Shown in pieces: positions 50,601 to 60,659 of a stretch of 64,000 bases of DNA. Every line of letters begins with the position of its first letter. Within the stretch, counting starts at the first letter, position 1. This DNA is from Scortum barcoo (taxonomy: Eukaryota; Chordata; Actinopteri; Centrarchiformes; Terapontidae), in NCBI GenBank assembly GCA_023238725.1, contig CM041538.1, positions 9,980,880 through 10,044,879 on the forward strand, read 5' to 3'. The position numbers were made by a program, and so were the translations under genes. The notes under the pieces are model-generated. The model did no database searches and was not told the origin of the DNA. It saw nothing but the letters and a program-made list of their open reading frames with translations.

Positions 50601-52112
50601 TTAAGTAACACACCCTTAAAGGTGTAACGAGTAGGATTTTCCCAAAAACAGCAACCGACAAATCCTACATTATATCTTCAAAGAGTATTCTGAAGTACTG
50701 TGTCCTACAACCCTGACTAGGGTTATACTTTAATTTAATTCTATTTTGTTTGGTCTCAAACCCCCCCTTGTACCTGCCTGTCTTTTTGCAGCACTTTGCC
50801 ATTCTCCTGAAGTACATCATCCATGTGGCCATCCCTGACATTCCTACTTGGGTCCGAGAGGAGATGGCTAAACTGGACTATCAGCGCAGGGAAGCCTTTA
50901 AGGTAAATTATGAGACAGTATAAGAACAAGAACATTTTATTTGCCATAGAAAAGTTTCAAGAAATAGATTAAGCTGATGTTTAAGAAATATTCGGGCAGT
51001 TTGAACAAAGCCTCAAAAGACTACCTCATTGTGTGCAGACTGTACTGTAATATAATAAAATCTACTGTATAGCAGTAACTGTCAGAGGAGCCAGATTTTC
51101 TGCTGCAAAGATGCCATACTTCTGCAATGCAGCTTTCTTTATGGACATACTTTGCTGGAGATAACTTCTTGTGATACTTTAGCAATGATCCTTCTGAGAA
51201 ACACAAGTTACAGAACATGGAGAAGAGATTAGGCTGAAGTGGCCCCAGCAGCACTAGTACAGGTTTCCTAGTAAGCGTTTTGTTAGGTGGCTAGCATTGC
51301 AATATTTAAACGGTTAGCCGGGTTAGTGCTGATTCTAATAAATACAATGTGGGAATGTTTCCCTTCCTTTGCAGAAGCATGAGCGGCAGGCGCAGCAGCA
51401 TTACCAGCAGCTGCAGAGGAGAAAGAGGGAGGAGGAGGAGAGGCAGAGGCAGGCGGAGCATATGGCCCGCCGGGAAAGAGAGCGGGACGACAGCAAGGGC
51501 GACTCCTCCGGGGATCACCACCACGACAAAAGTCATAGCAGCAAATCACGCCCCGGAGGCGGAGGGGGCAGTGGGTCGGACAAGCCCAAGAGGCCCAGCT
51601 CTCTGTTGGCCAACAATAACGTGATGAAGTTGAAACAGATCATCCCGCTGCAGAGTAAGTTCTCCTCGAGTGGCGCCCGCTCCCCTCAGTCACCCACTGG
51701 CAGTGAGCCAAAGCTGCCTGGGTTCCTGAGCTTCAAGTTCCTCAAGTCACCTGAGAACAAGAAAGAAGGTGCCACAGCCTCTGCAGCTGCCACCACATCC
51801 ACTAACGCCACAGCAACCGGATCATCATCATCATCATCTTCATCATCAGGTAGCAGCTCTCAGGAGCGTTCTCAGTCACCCAGCAAAGCCTTCAACCCTG
51901 GGAAACTGTTTAACTTTGGGAAATCTGAGGGGGGGACGTGTGTGAACGGGGCTCCGCTGCCCCGATCCGGGGAAGGGTCATCATCACAGGCATCAGAAAG
52001 ACAACCATCCAGGTCGGACTTGAACGGCGTTCCCGACGAGATCCCCTCGCCTGGAGGGGAAGGATCAGAGAACGGACATTCAACAGACTTGGACCTGGCT
52101 GGCTCTAAGTAG
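18997..52112 (+). CDS. ano8: ano8: anoctamin 8 (TMEM16H), 19 coding exons, 1147 aa
   Basis: Anoctamin-family membrane protein; ANO8 is known as a tether at endoplasmic-reticulum/plasma-membrane junctions. Nineteen exons, listed separately, total 3444 nt with consistent phases. Order: Ala/Gly-rich N-terminus (1-50); cytosolic anoctamin domain (53-250); first membrane segment near 262-290; further membrane segments through exons 8-12; alpha-6-like segment (486-505); long acidic and low-complexity cytosolic insert (about 540-757) typical of ANO8; alpha-7/alpha-8 (766-800); a last membrane pair ending in VAIPDIP (about 880); then a basic Arg/Glu helix and a Ser-rich tail. Acidic residues Asp762, Glu765, Glu794 and Asp798 align with the TMEM16A calcium-site positions of alpha-7/alpha-8. 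Human ANO8 is about 1232 aa. The start has A at -3. Teleosts carry ano8a and ano8b; I cannot say which this is. Converges with dda1. Confidence 0.96.
25480..25503. repeat. Poly(A) tract, 24 bases
   Basis: Uninterrupted run of A in ano8 intron 1. It could be the tail of an old retrocopy or SINE, but I see no recognisable body or target-site duplication. Confidence 0.85.
27155..27180. repeat. Poly(T) tract, 26 bases
   Basis: Uninterrupted run of T in ano8 intron 1, directly followed by AAACTGAGG. Confidence 0.9.
28230..28520 (+). repeat. Degenerate teleost interspersed repeat
   Basis: Contains tagcttagattagtataaag and gactggaaac words followed by an ggtaacaaa word, the pattern of a widespread fish repeat of the 'gcttagcataaagactggaaac' type. 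A diverged reverse copy appears near 39.65-39.74 kb. Boundaries are approximate. Confidence 0.45.
30030..30490 (+). repeat. Degenerate teleost interspersed repeat, interrupted
   Basis: 30040-30110 carries the cagttgtactttgtgttta block shared with 4505-4523. 30360-30490 carries ttagcatgctaatattagca followed by catttagctcaaagcaagct, the other half of the same element type. The middle is unrelated sequence, so an insertion or rearrangement split this copy. Confidence 0.5.
33148..33265. repeat. Twin (CA)n microsatellites with duplicated spacer
   Basis: Two CA arrays, about 33148-33199 and 33217-33265. Each is followed by an agacaaata...tgcgc spacer, so array plus spacer appear duplicated in tandem. 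Confidence 0.95.
37729..37839 (+). CDS. ano8: ano8 coding exon 2 (residues 53-89)
   Basis: Encodes DKLFGKRLLQAGRHIMSHKS and KTVPTENCDVLMTFA, nearly identical to vertebrate ANO8. Acceptor cctctcag|ATAAG, donor TTTGCAG|gtcagg, phase 1. Confidence 0.96.
38463..38595 (+). CDS. ano8: ano8 coding exon 3 (residues 90-133)
   Basis: Encodes DDHTLLWLLNHIRLGIPELI and YAFFVTATYE. Acceptor gccacag|ACAC, donor GAAAA|gtaagg, phase 2. Confidence 0.95.
38670..39393 (+). repeat. Degenerate teleost repeat, probably with a nested insertion
   Basis: In ano8 intron 3. 38670-38940 resembles the body of a common fish repeat (ccaaaacccaaatat, gagaagctagaaa words). 39350-39393 carries its terminal block ttttctgtcgactgatcaat plus aatcgtttcatctct. 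About 400 unrelated bases lie between. Identification is from memory of the family. Confidence 0.45.
41579..41620. repeat. (GT)n microsatellite
   Basis: About 21 uninterrupted GT units in ano8 intron 3, directly upstream of a purine-rich tract. Confidence 0.96.
41641..41930 (+). repeat. Purine-rich (GA/GGA) tract
   Basis: About 290 bases dominated by A and G on the plus strand (gagagaga, aggagg, ggagagg words) in ano8 intron 3. No protein reading is credible. Confidence 0.7.
42543..42681 (+). CDS. ano8: ano8 coding exon 4 (residues 134-180)
   Basis: Encodes GAEEMGLRKAVKPEFGGGTR and FSCEEDYIYENIESEL. Acceptor gctgcag|TTTGC, donor TCACAG|gtcggt, phase 0. Confidence 0.96.
42783..42879 (+). CDS. 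ano8: ano8 coding exon 5 (residues 181-212)
   Basis: Encodes ERQSIIRYWLDNLRAKHGEV and NFLEGQPI. Acceptor actgcag|GAGAGG, donor AATCA|gtaagt, phase 1. Confidence 0.95.
43170..43286 (+). CDS. ano8: ano8 coding exon 6 (residues 213-251)
   Basis: Encodes PELSARGVIQQVFPLHEQRI and MKSWVQAVCEKQPL. Acceptor gtgcag|TCCC, donor TTAG|gttagt, phase 1. Confidence 0.95.
43441..43568 (+). CDS. ano8: ano8 coding exon 7 (residues 252-294), first membrane helix
   Basis: Encodes DDICDYFGVKIAMYFAWLGF, the hallmark entry into the anoctamin membrane domain, then a hydrophobic helix to about 287. Acceptor tttacag|ATGAT, donor TCAG|gtaagg, phase 0. Confidence 0.97.
43647..43808 (+). CDS. ano8: ano8 coding exon 8 (residues 295-348)
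   Basis: Encodes a membrane helix (CCVVFALFNVVWATLFLERW) followed by KRRGAELAYKWGTLD and EEPRPQFR, both standard anoctamin blocks. Donor TTCCGG|gtcaga, phase 0. The next intron is only 110 bases. Confidence 0.96.
43919..44071 (+). CDS. ano8: ano8 coding exon 9 (residues 349-399)
   Basis: Encodes CSPITGCEEFYYPPWRRRVF and a Cys/Leu-rich membrane helix to 399. Acceptor cggcag|GGAGTC after a (TTC)n/(TC)n polypyrimidine tract, donor CTGCAG|gtcagt. Confidence 0.95.
44329..44455 (+). CDS. ano8: ano8 coding exon 10 (residues 400-441)
   Basis: Encodes MPRLARFIPKIMLAITVTAC and KIACWLNDM. Acceptor tctgcag|GAGTT, donor CATGG|gtgaga, phase 1. A 17-base T run ends 33 bases before the exon. Confidence 0.95.
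44567..44622 (+). CDS. ano8: ano8 coding exon 11 (residues 442-460)
   Basis: Short exon encoding ENYRLQSAYEKNLIIKMVL. Acceptor ccacag|AAAAT, donor GTTCTT|gtgagt, phase 0. Confidence 0.95.
44735..44809 (+). CDS. ano8: ano8 coding exon 12 (residues 461-485)
   Basis: Encodes the membrane helix FQFVNSYLSLFYIGFYLKDM plus ERLKE. Acceptor cttgcag|TTTC, donor AAAGAG|gtaaga, phase 0. Confidence 0.96.
44810..47287 (+). other. ano8: ano8 intron 12, about 2.5 kb
   Basis: No supported coding sequence. Short open frames here (for example 44914-45222 and 46955-47242) show no family resemblance and are crossed by the splice pattern. Confidence 0.8.
47288..47535 (+). CDS. ano8: ano8 coding exon 13 (residues 486-567), alpha-6-like segment
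   Basis: Encodes MLATLLIIRQFLQNVKEVLQ (alpha-6) then LYERHKLGELTLRAVWDLLL and the beginning of the cytosolic insert. Acceptor tgtcag|ATGC, donor AGAAG|gtcaga, phase 2. Confidence 0.95.
47928..48087 (+). CDS. ano8: ano8 coding exon 14 (residues 568-621), acidic insert
   Basis: Encodes CLNGGCGVPDEEEGGE, an acidic stretch, and LIDCGLKLRKVSF, all recognisable in mammalian ANO8. Acceptor ctctcag|GGAA, donor GAGAAG|gtataa, phase 0. Confidence 0.94.
48225..48632 (+). CDS. ano8: ano8 coding exon 15 (residues 622-757), low-complexity insert
   Basis: Encodes FLEEGSPTMVEKG, an Asp-rich run, an Ala-rich run (GINAAAGAAAASATSAA), a basic SVRHRRRGRS segment and LTQAEMESCMQTYA, the lead-in to alpha-7. Acceptor gttaag|GTGG, donor ATGCT|gtaaga, phase 0. 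Confidence 0.94.
49408..49483 (+). repeat. 38-bp perfect tandem duplication across ano8 exon-16 acceptor
   Basis: Unit 1 is 49408-49445 and unit 2 is 49446-49483, identical. Each holds the polypyrimidine tract, the AG acceptor and the first 22 coding bases. Only the second copy reads in frame into exon 16. Confidence 0.97.
49462..49653 (+). CDS. ano8: ano8 coding exon 16 (residues 758-821), alpha-7/alpha-8
   Basis: Encodes DTFQDYQEMFVQFGYVVLFS, AAMCALINNIIEIRSDAFKL and GLQRPFGIRVESIGQWQ, the most conserved anoctamin block. The acceptor is the second of two duplicated ctctcag|GACACC sites. Using the first (exon start 49424) would add 38 nt and break the frame. Donor GGCAG|gtcaga. Confidence 0.95.
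49906..50037 (+). CDS. ano8: ano8 coding exon 17 (residues 822-865)
   Basis: Encodes AMGLIAIIVNCYLIGQCGQL, FPWLSPEMAIISIVILE. Acceptor tttacag|ACTG, donor CTCGAG|gtacca, phase 0. Confidence 0.96.
50792..50902 (+). CDS. ano8: ano8 coding exon 18 (residues 866-902), last membrane helix
   Basis: Encodes HFAILLKYIIHVAIPDIPTW, with the VAIPDIP signature after the last anoctamin helix, then REEMAKLDYQRREAFK. Acceptor tttgcag|CACT, donor TTTAAG|gtaaat, phase 0. Confidence 0.96.
51375..52112 (+). CDS. ano8: ano8 last coding exon 19 (residues 903-1147), cytosolic tail
   Basis: Starts KHERQAQQHYQQLQRRKREE, a long basic/acidic probable coiled coil. Then come NNVMKLKQIIPLQ, LPGFLSFKFLKSPE, a Ser run near 1050 coded by (TCA)n, and FNPGKLFNFG, blocks shared with mammalian ANO8. 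Stop TAG 52110-52112. The tail is shorter and less Pro-rich than I recall for human. Confidence 0.95.
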   Translation, partial: KHERQAQQHYQQLQRRKREEEERQRQAEHMARRERERDDSKGDSSGDHHHDKSHSSKSRPGGGGGSGSDKPKRPSSLLANNNVMKLKQIIPLQSKFSSSGARSPQSPTGSEPKLPGFLSFKFLKSPENKKEGATASAAATTSTNATATGSSSSSSSSSGSSSQERSQSPSKAFNPGKLFNFGKSEGGTCVNGAPLPRSGEGSSSQASERQPSRSDLNGVPDEIPSPGGEGSENGHSTDLDLAGSK

Positions 52113-55100
52113 CTTGTTGGTTACATCTCAACTGAAGAAGTAATGTGTTTACTGTGAGGAACGGCCTGACCTACCCTCTGTGTTATCACAGGCTATGTGT
52201 AGAGGTACTTGAAGTAGAGAGAAGAAAAGATGAAACTGATGAGAGATGACTTTTGGTTTGGTTTGCTTTTTTGATGAGAGACAAAAAATACAGGCTTTAG
52301 AAGAAAGATGTAAGCCCTCCTATCATGACGAATTAACACACAGACACACACGCACACACCCTCCCTTAAACACACACAAACAAATCCTTCCTTGTCTGCA
52401 ATACATAAAGAAATGCATGAGCTGCGTTTCTAATATTTTTAAGCCTTTAAAGCAGAGAGCTGTGTTTCTTGATTTCTTCTAGTCATAAATTGTAAGCATC
52501 TCATTGGCCTCCCACTCGGGGCACAGTGGCCTGTTGTGGAGGAAAAATATTTTAAAACATATACAGTGGTATGAAAGGATCACAGATTGTACATCAAATA
52601 ACTACTGAGAGTGTTTTTAGCTGTCACAACACAAGTGATCATTAGATATTGTGTCATTTTTACCTGTGAGGAATTCTTGGGCCCTTCACTTTTATACTGA
52701 AGTGGAAAAATGGAAAAGCAATATTGATTAATGTTCTAATTATTCTTATCAATCATCACACAGACCCCCCTTAATAAGCATCCCTGATATATCACCAGCT
52801 TTATTTTCAAAGCAGAGGTGATGGCTGAGCTTTGTACACTTCTCCCCATCCTGTGACAGTGGCAGATTTGTTTGGAAGGGAGGTAAAGAGCTTAGTAAGT
52901 CAGGGCTGTCACATACCAGTATTTTTCCCAAGAGAGCAAGTGGAAGAGAAAAACAAGAAAAAGCAAAAAGAGAAGAAGAAATAGAAAAAAAGAGGCAGAA
53001 GTAGATGAAGGTGATTTTGAGAAAATGGAGCACGGAAGCCTGTTGCGAGCTGTAGTCCATCCAAGCCTGTGGAGCGCCTCGTAAACACAGATGGTGCTCC
53101 GTTCCTCTCACTCGAAGCCGACTTGGCAAACGTGCGTAGAGTTAAAGAAGTAACATTTGCACTAAATCCTTTACGCCCTGCATAGAAACGTCTCTCCCCC
53201 TGCAGGAGAGAGGACCAACACCAGCCTGCCTCATAACATTATGCAAAAGCTGGATTGTTCTGATTTCCTCCTTTCACATGATACATGCTCATCAGTCCCC
53301 TGTTCTCAACAACAACTTTTTTGTTTACGATAGTTGCTCTTATTTATGTTGAACGCCATATTCTTTTTTATATACACCATTTGCTACATTGCTTAATTGC
53401 AGTGATAATGATAGGAATTTCCTATCAACACTGTTTTCTGGTATATGCTATTATAACTCAAGTAAACAAGCCCATCATCTACCATTAAACAATATTTCAC
53501 TTCTGCTGGGTCTCCAGAAGGTGGTGCCAGAGTGTATTTTCATGGCAGTCATGGCAGAATGTGTTGTTGGACCACCCGTTGTGATTCACCGTTGGCCATT
53601 CGTCCGTAACATCAGTGTCTAGCCATCAGTATGCAGCGGGGCAGCAAAATTAGAGTGTCAGGCTGCGGTTTAAGGAGAAAAAAAATGTGTTTTGGTCTCA
53701 GTAGATAACGGTGCACGCTGAGAAAAGTTTCAGGAGGCCGTCACACTGTAGGTTGAGAGACAGAAACATTAACTATGCATTTCCACACCATCACCTGTGG
53801 CATGGATTTTGGCAATAACACTGAGCTGTAGGAGACTTACTGTATTACTTACTATAAGTCTACAATTCCCCTCCTGCTGCACGCATCCTACTGCATTATC
53901 CTCCCCGTCAGGCTCTATGCATCTTTTCTTTGTATCCCCTCGGTTTTCACTCTCAGCTCTCTCAGCCCCCTCCTGTCTCATATCCAATGTGAGGAATCTT
54001 CCGCTAACTCACAGTTCAAATGATGACAATAATCTCATCCATCTTTACATTACAGAGTCTGTCTAGTCTAGAGATGATGATGACATTGAACGTCAAACTG
54101 TTTTTAGTTATTTTGTGCCTGCTTTGCTCACGCTCATGTGTCTGTAACAACTTTACAGTAAGTCTAGTCCACCTTTCAGTCACATGCCTGGAGAAAATAC
54201 AAAAATGTACTTCCGCAGAGGGACAAAGAGATCTTACTGAAATTAAATGCAATAAGGAAATAGATGGGACATTTGTGTGGTCACAGTGTCATTTCACCCA
54301 AACCACAATATGTTCTTTTTTATATTTGCAAATCATTGTTTATTGTAAATGTAAAATGAGAAGTGCAAGGCTGAGAGAAATTTAATATGTGTATCAGTCT
54401 CACAGGCTGGCAAGGGACGCATGATAGAGATCAGGATGGTAAGCGTAGTCAAGCGTAGTGTCATCAAAACTTCTTGCAGCATTTGGATTTCAGGGATGAG
54501 TGACACCATGATGCAATAGAGTTCATACTTCATCTTTAAACAGTTTGTGAAACTTTGTGCAGAAAATGAGTGGCCGGTTTCAAAGCAGAGGTGACGAAAG
54601 TGAGGAGGCAGCGATAAGGGCATTCGCTGATACTGGCGCGTCACAGTGGAGTTTAGGTCATGCCTCCATGTTTGTAGTTCCTCCTTATTCAGGGAAAACT
54701 TACAGATCAACTTTGTATAATAGAAATGGATAGCATTAATCAACTTATCACTTCTTTCATCCTTGCACTCGTGGCAGCAGTAACAAATTCTGCATGTGGT
54801 TTTTATGGAGGTCTTTAAATAAGCATTGTTTCAGAGTAAATGAACAGGTCTTGAACAGTTTTGGGTATCACTGAAAGCTTCATCAAGAAGCATCCCGTCC
54901 GAGAGACGGCACCATCACTGTTTTCTCGGGCCAAGCATGGGCGTCCCTCTCTAAGGACGGCAGCTCAGACAGCTGAGACTCATCAGCTGTCTGTAATTCA
55001 CCATCAAAGCAACAGCGGTCCTTTTAAGGATGTGGGCTTATCTAGACTTTATAAGCTCCGTCAGTCTAAGTTGATGGCAGTAGGACAGGACTGAATTTTA

Positions 55101-55385
55101 GTAAATGTACTGTCTTCTTCTGGATTTTAAGAGTGGATCTGAACTGGTGAGATTCTCACCACAGCTACATTAAAAATGACTCTAACCTCAGAGTTTAAGA
55201 TAAAACATCTTCATGGAAGCCTCACTTACTGAACATCATATGCTCTTCCAATGTACCACTGTACAAAAAAAGATCTTTTAAAGAGAAATAATGGGAAATG
55301 GGATTATTTATTTCTTTTAATTTATTTTGTCATATTTTTGTAAGACCTGAAAAATAGTTAATAAAACTATTTCAAATGCATTTTG
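52113..55385 (+). other. ano8: ano8 3' UTR, about 3.3 kb
   Basis: Non-coding from the ano8 stop to just past the canonical poly(A) signal at 55360. It includes short CA runs near 52.35 kb and a 3' end followed by GT-rich sequence (gcgtgttgtgact). Small open frames inside show no family resemblance. Confidence 0.6.
55360..55365 (+). terminator. ano8: Probable ano8 poly(A) signal AATAAA
   Basis: AATAAA is followed about 20-35 bases later by a T/GT-rich element (ttttgcgtgttgtg), the expected arrangement of cleavage and downstream elements. It is the best such site between the ano8 stop and dda1. Confidence 0.6.
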
Positions 55386-55540
55386 CGTGTTGTGACTAGC
55401 TTGTTCCTGCAAAAAAAATCACATTTTTTCTCACTTTCAAATGTTGATTTCAATACTGTTAAATCAGAATCTCCTCAACTGAGGGATTTAAAATTTTCTA
55501 TTCAAAGCACCACATGACAAATACCCAGTTTCAATCCAAT

Positions 55541-55546
55541 TTTATT
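55541..55546 (-). terminator. dda1: Candidate distal dda1 poly(A) signal
   Basis: AATAAA on minus, about 1.95 kb past the dda1 stop. Closer candidates at 55818-55823 and 56207-56212 are equally canonical, so alternative ends are possible. Confidence 0.35.
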
Positions 55547-57471
55547 TCGGCAAAGCTAAAAAGAACATATCTGACCTAACACACATGAGATGGGGCAAGG
55601 CTTAGGGTGTTGTAGAACAGTCTATCTGAGCAGAAGCATAACATGGTTTTACGCTTCAGAAACAGACGGTATTTACACTGTACGTAGTGAGATGACTGAC
55701 CACGCTCAACCCACAGCGCAGCATCAACTGAAAAAAACAAAGGACATGGAGGAAAGGAAGCTTTGATGTGAATCTTCTGGGCAGTAATAAGAACATTTAA
55801 AAACAACAAAAAAAAGCTTTATTCAGTGTTGCACAGTATATGACACCAATACAAACTGAATATCAGGAACAAGGCAGGATGGCGACTGCACTTTGCTGTG
55901 CATGCTTATTGTGCATTCTATGGCTGAAAGTATAACACCCCTTTAAAGCCCCCTGTGTTCACCTTAGCCAGCTCTCACACACAAAACCATCCAAGGCTGT
56001 TACAAAGACTGGGAGGACTGTTCAGCTATCCTCAGCCCTGAGCTGGGGGGGCTGTGGCAAAGGGGTCCATGACAGGTTGTAAGGCCTATAGGCTAATACC
56101 TTCCACAGTCACACAAGGTAACACCACAACCCTAAAACCCTGTAAGTGTTTTACCAAGCTGTTAACATGCAAGGCAAGGTAACATCAGCTGGGCACTAGG
56201 GGCTCTTTATTTCTCACAAAGGTCATTTTCTATCGTATCCATGGGCATGTATTATTTTGCAAAAAAGGCAGACACAAAGATACTCCATTGGATAAACTAA
56301 TTGTGGTACTGGCAATTATTTACACACATCATAATGTATTCTTTTTCCCTCTCCCAGACATAATTATACATATTTTTCTTCACTGTCTGTGCTGTTACCT
56401 CATTGTGCAACTAAAAAATCTGATGTTACAGTTAACAACTCCATATTTAAGCCCAACTTCTCTTTCTTTTGGTTACACCCTGTTACCCTGTTCTGTTACA
56501 CCCTTTTGATTAAAGAACAGCTAAAACTCAGAGAAAATGCCAGTATTATTGGTCTCAATTAGCCAGAAGGTGGTGCTAGATGTGAAAATATTTTTTCAGA
56601 AACACCAACACAACATTTATCCTACGAGCACAAGTCCCAGAATAGAATGAGGATATGCATATTCACCATAAACACACATTTACGTGGGGGGGTCTGGAAG
56701 AGTTGCTTCTACTTTGTGCTGTTCTTCACAGTGCATTCTTGGTTCTGTTGATTCAAACAGTGTGGGGAAATGTCACAATGCCCCCATGTGGTTGCAGAGT
56801 GGGCAGTGAAACTGAGGGTGGGCACTGTGGCTGGCAGGAAGCTCATTGCCATACATAAACAATAATAGTTATAATAAAATTAAAACAGTAACAAAAACAT
56901 CGTCTTTGCACAAATCAGGACAGTCTCACCAGGTGACAGAAGGCTACACAAGTCATGTACCAGTTATGAGACTGTTTTTAAGGGTAGTGTCTGACTTCAT
57001 CTGTCAAGTCCATGTCTGATCTTAAATCTGCTCACCTTTTCAACTTTTCATTAACACTCTACTCTCTCTCTCACACACACACACACAAGTACAATGCACA
57101 ATACACACTCACAGCTCAGCATCCACAAACATATACATGTTTTCTGACCCACACAGATAACAGCCAACATAAACTAAACAAACACCACTACTATAAAGTC
57201 CTCTCCCTGAAAGCAGCTCTGTTCCGCCAGTCTCAGTGATCAACAGTAACTTTGAGATCTTTTCTGGGTCCAGACTTTTCATGCACACAATCTTTACACC
57301 ATAAATAGCTGCTTTGTTAACGGGAATTTCCCAAATTCTCTGCGGGTGACTCTTAATTTAATGCCAGTAAAGGCATCCTGCCATAGTGCAAAATGGCCAG
57401 AAGTTGTGATTCAGGTGGGATTATACTTTGTTTTTCTTAGTCTATACTGGCTGTACCCTGTATAAGCAAGA

Positions 57472-57499
57472 ACACACACACACACACACACACACACAC
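57472..57499. repeat. (CA)n/(GT)n microsatellite touching the dda1 stop codon
   Basis: Fourteen AC units end at 57499. The dda1 TAA occupies 57502-57500, so on the mRNA strand the 3' UTR begins with GTGTGT directly after the stop. Confidence 0.95.
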
Positions 57500-58995
<1,496 letters not shown>

Positions 58996-59342
58996 GGTCG
59001 TGGTGGTAAATTGCCAACGTCGAAACGCCGACCTGTGTCTCGGTGTCTGCTGGTGATGGCAGGCAGTGTGACTGCGTTAGCCGCGCTAGCTCACAGGCTA
59101 GTTGAACCGACACAGCTGTCCTGTCTGCTCCTCTAAACGGAGAAAAACGACGGCCTTCACACACGGGCTGGTTTTGACATCTTACCTCCCAATGTCCATT
59201 GAAAAAAAACTACACCACGCTCGGAACAATAGCAGAAGTAGCCCGAGTTGTCTGGTTAGCGCTGGTTACACGGGACTCCTCCGACTAGCATGACGGTAGC
59301 AACGCTTCCGTGGCCACACCCCCTCACTGCCCGAGAGCGCTC

Positions 59343-59392
59343 ATTGGTCCACCCTTGCTACCACGTGGTAGTAGCTTGACGTGACAGCCAAT
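59343..59392. promoter_or_regulatory. dda1 upstream element cluster: CCAAT boxes, palindromic E-box, CRE-like site
   Basis: Inverted CCAAT (ATTGG) at 59343-59347, a 14-base palindrome CTACCACGTGGTAG with a CACGTG E-box core at 59358-59371, TGACGTGA at 59377-59384, and a direct CCAAT at 59388-59392, all within 50 bases. It lies about 350 bases above the dda1 start codon and near the end of its CpG-containing leader. A promoter role is inferred. Confidence 0.5.
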
Positions 59393-59399
59393 CGTGAAG

Positions 59400-60650
59400 A
59401 ACAACACATTTTAGCCCCTCCCTGACGCATTGACTGAAATCTCTCTCCCACATGATGAGCTTCATTAAAGAAATCACAACATTTAGGACTCAATACTTTA
59501 TAGTATGAGTATGTATATTTCCGACATGTGCTCATCTTTATCTATTCACAATGAAATCCACGGGAAAGTTGGTGAGGAGATCACATTTTCTCTTTGTGTT
59601 TTTGCTGTGAATAGGGCATCTTGTGAGGGTGTGGGACAGTCACTGAGATCCATATGACTGAGGAATCAAGAAGAGTGAAACGCTTGTTGTTCTTTCAACC
59701 AGCAGATCTCCTGATATTTAAAACATGGAATAGTACAATCGCATTTCAGGTTTTGGTTTTACTTTAACATTGTTTTAAAGCTACAATACTGCTTCCCCTC
59801 CACTCCTTTTTTTTAATGAATATCCTCTGTGTTTTGTTATACCCAGATATGTGCTCTTTCCAGCTATCTCACAGTACAGCATAATACTACAATATTATGA
59901 ATATCTGGTTTATGACCATCACCCTATTTCAAGATAAACTTTGAATTAACCTTAATGTGTTACAGCTCGAGGGAGACCTAAATAATATCTGGCTCAGTGG
60001 GTTTGCTCGGTCCTGATTTCTGTGGTCCTCTCTCACCTCACTTTGCCTCCTGACAAATAGTTACCTAGCAACAACGGCCATGGCAACCGCCACAGCACCA
60101 GCTCCTTAAGATGCTGGAGAATGAGATGCTGATAAGATGGAGGGAGTAGTCTTTGTGCTGCTCTGGAATATTTCTACATGGTCATTTGAGGAGATTTGTA
60201 TCAAACAGATACGACAGAATGTTAAATGTCAAAATCATCTGCAAAATGCCTCAAACTCGTTTAATGAACTGTCAAATGAACTTTTCCAAGCACACAAATG
60301 TAGCTTACCTCACCTAACCTGCTTACCTGATCTCCTCAGGCTGGTTGAGGTCAGGCCAGATCATGCATACACCAACACTGTAAATGTTATATCCCACACA
60401 GTCTGGCCACATATTGGCTCATAAGCTATCACACATCTACACACTACACAATAAAATCACTGGAAGAACATTTCATCATTAATTCATCAGCTCAGGCAAC
60501 AGTGGGGATGGCCAGAGGTTTGCAGATATGATCATTTGAGAAGTTTTTTTTGTCATCATTTGAACAATAATAAGATACATATTTTGTTTGTCGTATTTTA
60601 AAAATCAGTGAAATCACACGTCATCTTGATTTGCTTGTGTACACTGGACA
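59400..60650. other. Spacer between dda1 promoter and next plus-strand exon
   Basis: About 1.25 kb without supported coding sequence on either strand. I looked for MRPL34, which sits here in mammals, and saw no matching reading frame. It contains an RFX-type X-box at 60060-60072. Confidence 0.6.
60060..60072. promoter_or_regulatory. Perfect RFX X-box motif
   Basis: GTTACCTAGCAAC fits GT-N-R-CC, a one-base spacer and RGYAAC exactly. A related half-site (ATGGCAAC) follows about 8 bases later. Binding and target are unknown. Confidence 0.45.
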
Positions 60651-60659
60651 CACAAGTTG

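Larger units (their letters stand above)
55386..57499 (-). other. dda1: dda1 3' UTR and convergent intergenic gap
   Basis: No coding sequence. Minus-strand AATAAA candidates lie at 56207-56212, 55818-55823 and 55541-55546. The dda1 3' UTR probably ends at one of these, leaving at most a few hundred bases to the ano8 3' end. Confidence 0.45.

Noticed and set aside
51349..51624. 91-codon plus-strand frame over ano8 exon 19
   Set aside because: Out-of-frame shadow of the Arg/Glu-rich ano8 tail.
53285..53488. Hydrophobic 67-codon frame in the ano8 3' UTR
   Set aside because: A+T-rich sequence gives such frames by chance; no family resemblance and a weak start.
59400..60650. Search for mrpl34 between dda1 and the next exon
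   Set aside because: No frame on either strand resembles the basic L34 core.
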